From NCBI GenBank assembly GCA_000787465.1, contig JSYX01000187.1:1-57763 (forward strand): DNA of 57,763 nucleotides, given 5' to 3'. Positions 57,033 to 57,763 of the stretch are shown piece by piece (position 1 is the stretch's first letter; the number at the start of each line of letters is the position of its first letter). The position numbers and the translations under genes were made by a program. Below the pieces are notes generated by a model. It was not told the origin of the DNA. It saw nothing but the letters and a program-made list of their open reading frames with translations, and searched no databases. This DNA is from Thermomucor indicae-seudaticae (Eukaryota > Mucoromycota > Mucoromycetes > Mucorales > Lichtheimiaceae).

Positions 57033-57763
57033 ATGGTTCCTAAGTCGGCTAAGTATCTGTTGGAATCGAAGCCTGATGAACTGCATGCCCGATCCGCGTA
57101 TTCTTCTCCAAGGTTATGACATGCTGGACATGTTCGGAACATCGAGGTTGGCTTCGACCATTAATCGCGGAAATACGCAAATCGAAATATTGTCGTTCCT
57201 GTCGATCTCGTCGATCTTGTTACCTGGTTATCTCACATGGATATTTGGTTACCCAAGCCATGATATCTAGTGATTATCGGTTATATTTCAATACAGTTGT
57301 TTTCTTTGCTTTCAAATAATAATGATGCACGTTGGTCTGTTAAGACGCAGTGGGCGTCCAAAGAAGAAAGCACAGCCAGGGTTGAAGCTCGTTCCAGGTA
57401 ACGCCCAAGGTCTTCCGGGTCTTGTCATGTCAAATACTTGTCAACAAAGCAATCTTCCCCAGTGCCGTCTCAAACAAGCCATAAATACGATTACTCCCGC
57501 AGTTAGTAAGATCGTCTTGAACCCGAAGCAAGGTATATCGGAAGGGATCTTACCGCTTCGAAACACCGTTTCCGTGTGTACACGCCGCGAGTAAGCCGGT
57601 CTTTGAGCTCGAAGCGAGATGAATTGGAAGAAAACGTGCCAGCAAAAAAATTGTGTATAAGCGAAAAGTGTCTACGCAAAAAGTACAGGAAACAAGTTCG
57701 TGTACTCGGACAACATGACACTAAAAATTAAATTGCTCCAAATCGCAGCCAGACCATACATCA
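57033..57763 (+). CDS. possible start of a further gene, cut by the window edge
   Basis: A TATA box precedes the ATG at 57033. The first exon (57033-57112) reads MVPKSAKYLLESKPDELHAR and can be joined to an exon at 57345 that begins RRSGRPKKKAQPGLKLVP, with a basic GRPKKK patch. Further right, frames such as SRSLSSKRDELEENVPAKK and CLRKKYRKQVRVLGQHD look coding and basic, but I found no unbroken splice path to them. The 231-nt first intron is long for this window. Function is unknown and the model is tentative. Confidence 0.35.

Overview
This window is nuclear DNA of an early-diverging fungus, most likely Mucoromycota and probably Mucorales-like. Genes are dense and lie on both strands. Most have many short introns of about 45-90 nt with GTA/GTG donors. 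Several products, such as a presenilin, point to an early-diverging fungus rather than an ascomycete or basidiomycete. No rRNA, tRNA, CRISPR array or intact mobile element was recognised. Gene models were built by hand: exons were joined only where the junctions keep frame and the spliced protein matches a family from memory. No search was run.

Left part (1-12.2 kb): on the minus strand, a presenilin in eight exons, a small MYND zinc-finger protein and an ENA-type (P-type IID) cation ATPase in eight exons. A 1.8-kb stretch with little in it follows. On the plus strand come the branchpoint-binding splicing factor SF1/BBP and the cohesion protein DSCC1/Dcc1.

Middle part (12-31 kb): an unknown 291-aa protein (minus), a 2.2-kb empty stretch, then PDX1/SNZ pyridoxal-phosphate synthase and a beta-ketoacyl-ACP synthase (plus). 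These are followed by a NIPSNAP-family protein and the queuosine-salvage protein QNG1 (minus), a CHRAC1/Dpb3 histone-fold protein (plus), UTP6 of the SSU processome, a disordered Ser/Pro-rich protein, an Rdx (SelW/SelT-type) thioredoxin-like protein and ribosomal protein uL22/RPL17 (all minus).

Right part (31-57.8 kb): a phytochelatin-synthase-like protein whose catalytic Cys is replaced by Gly, two Ser-rich or coiled-coil proteins of unknown role, ribosomal protein uL13/RPL16, a decayed transposase remnant, and a large coiled-coil protein whose coil was lengthened by tandem duplication of an exon pair. Next are a ZIP9-like zinc transporter, a seven-helix receptor fused to an RGS domain, a small helical protein, cystathionine beta-synthase, an OSR1/SPAK-like Ste20 kinase, arginyl-tRNA synthetase, and the start of a possible further gene at the right edge.

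The genes do not form one pathway; this is an ordinary euchromatic segment. The strongest points for follow-up are the Cys-less phytochelatin synthase, the WD (not YD) active-site motif of the presenilin, the in-frame tandem exon-pair duplication, three GC-AG introns with identical GCAAGT donors, and the enlarged activation segment of the OSR1-like kinase.
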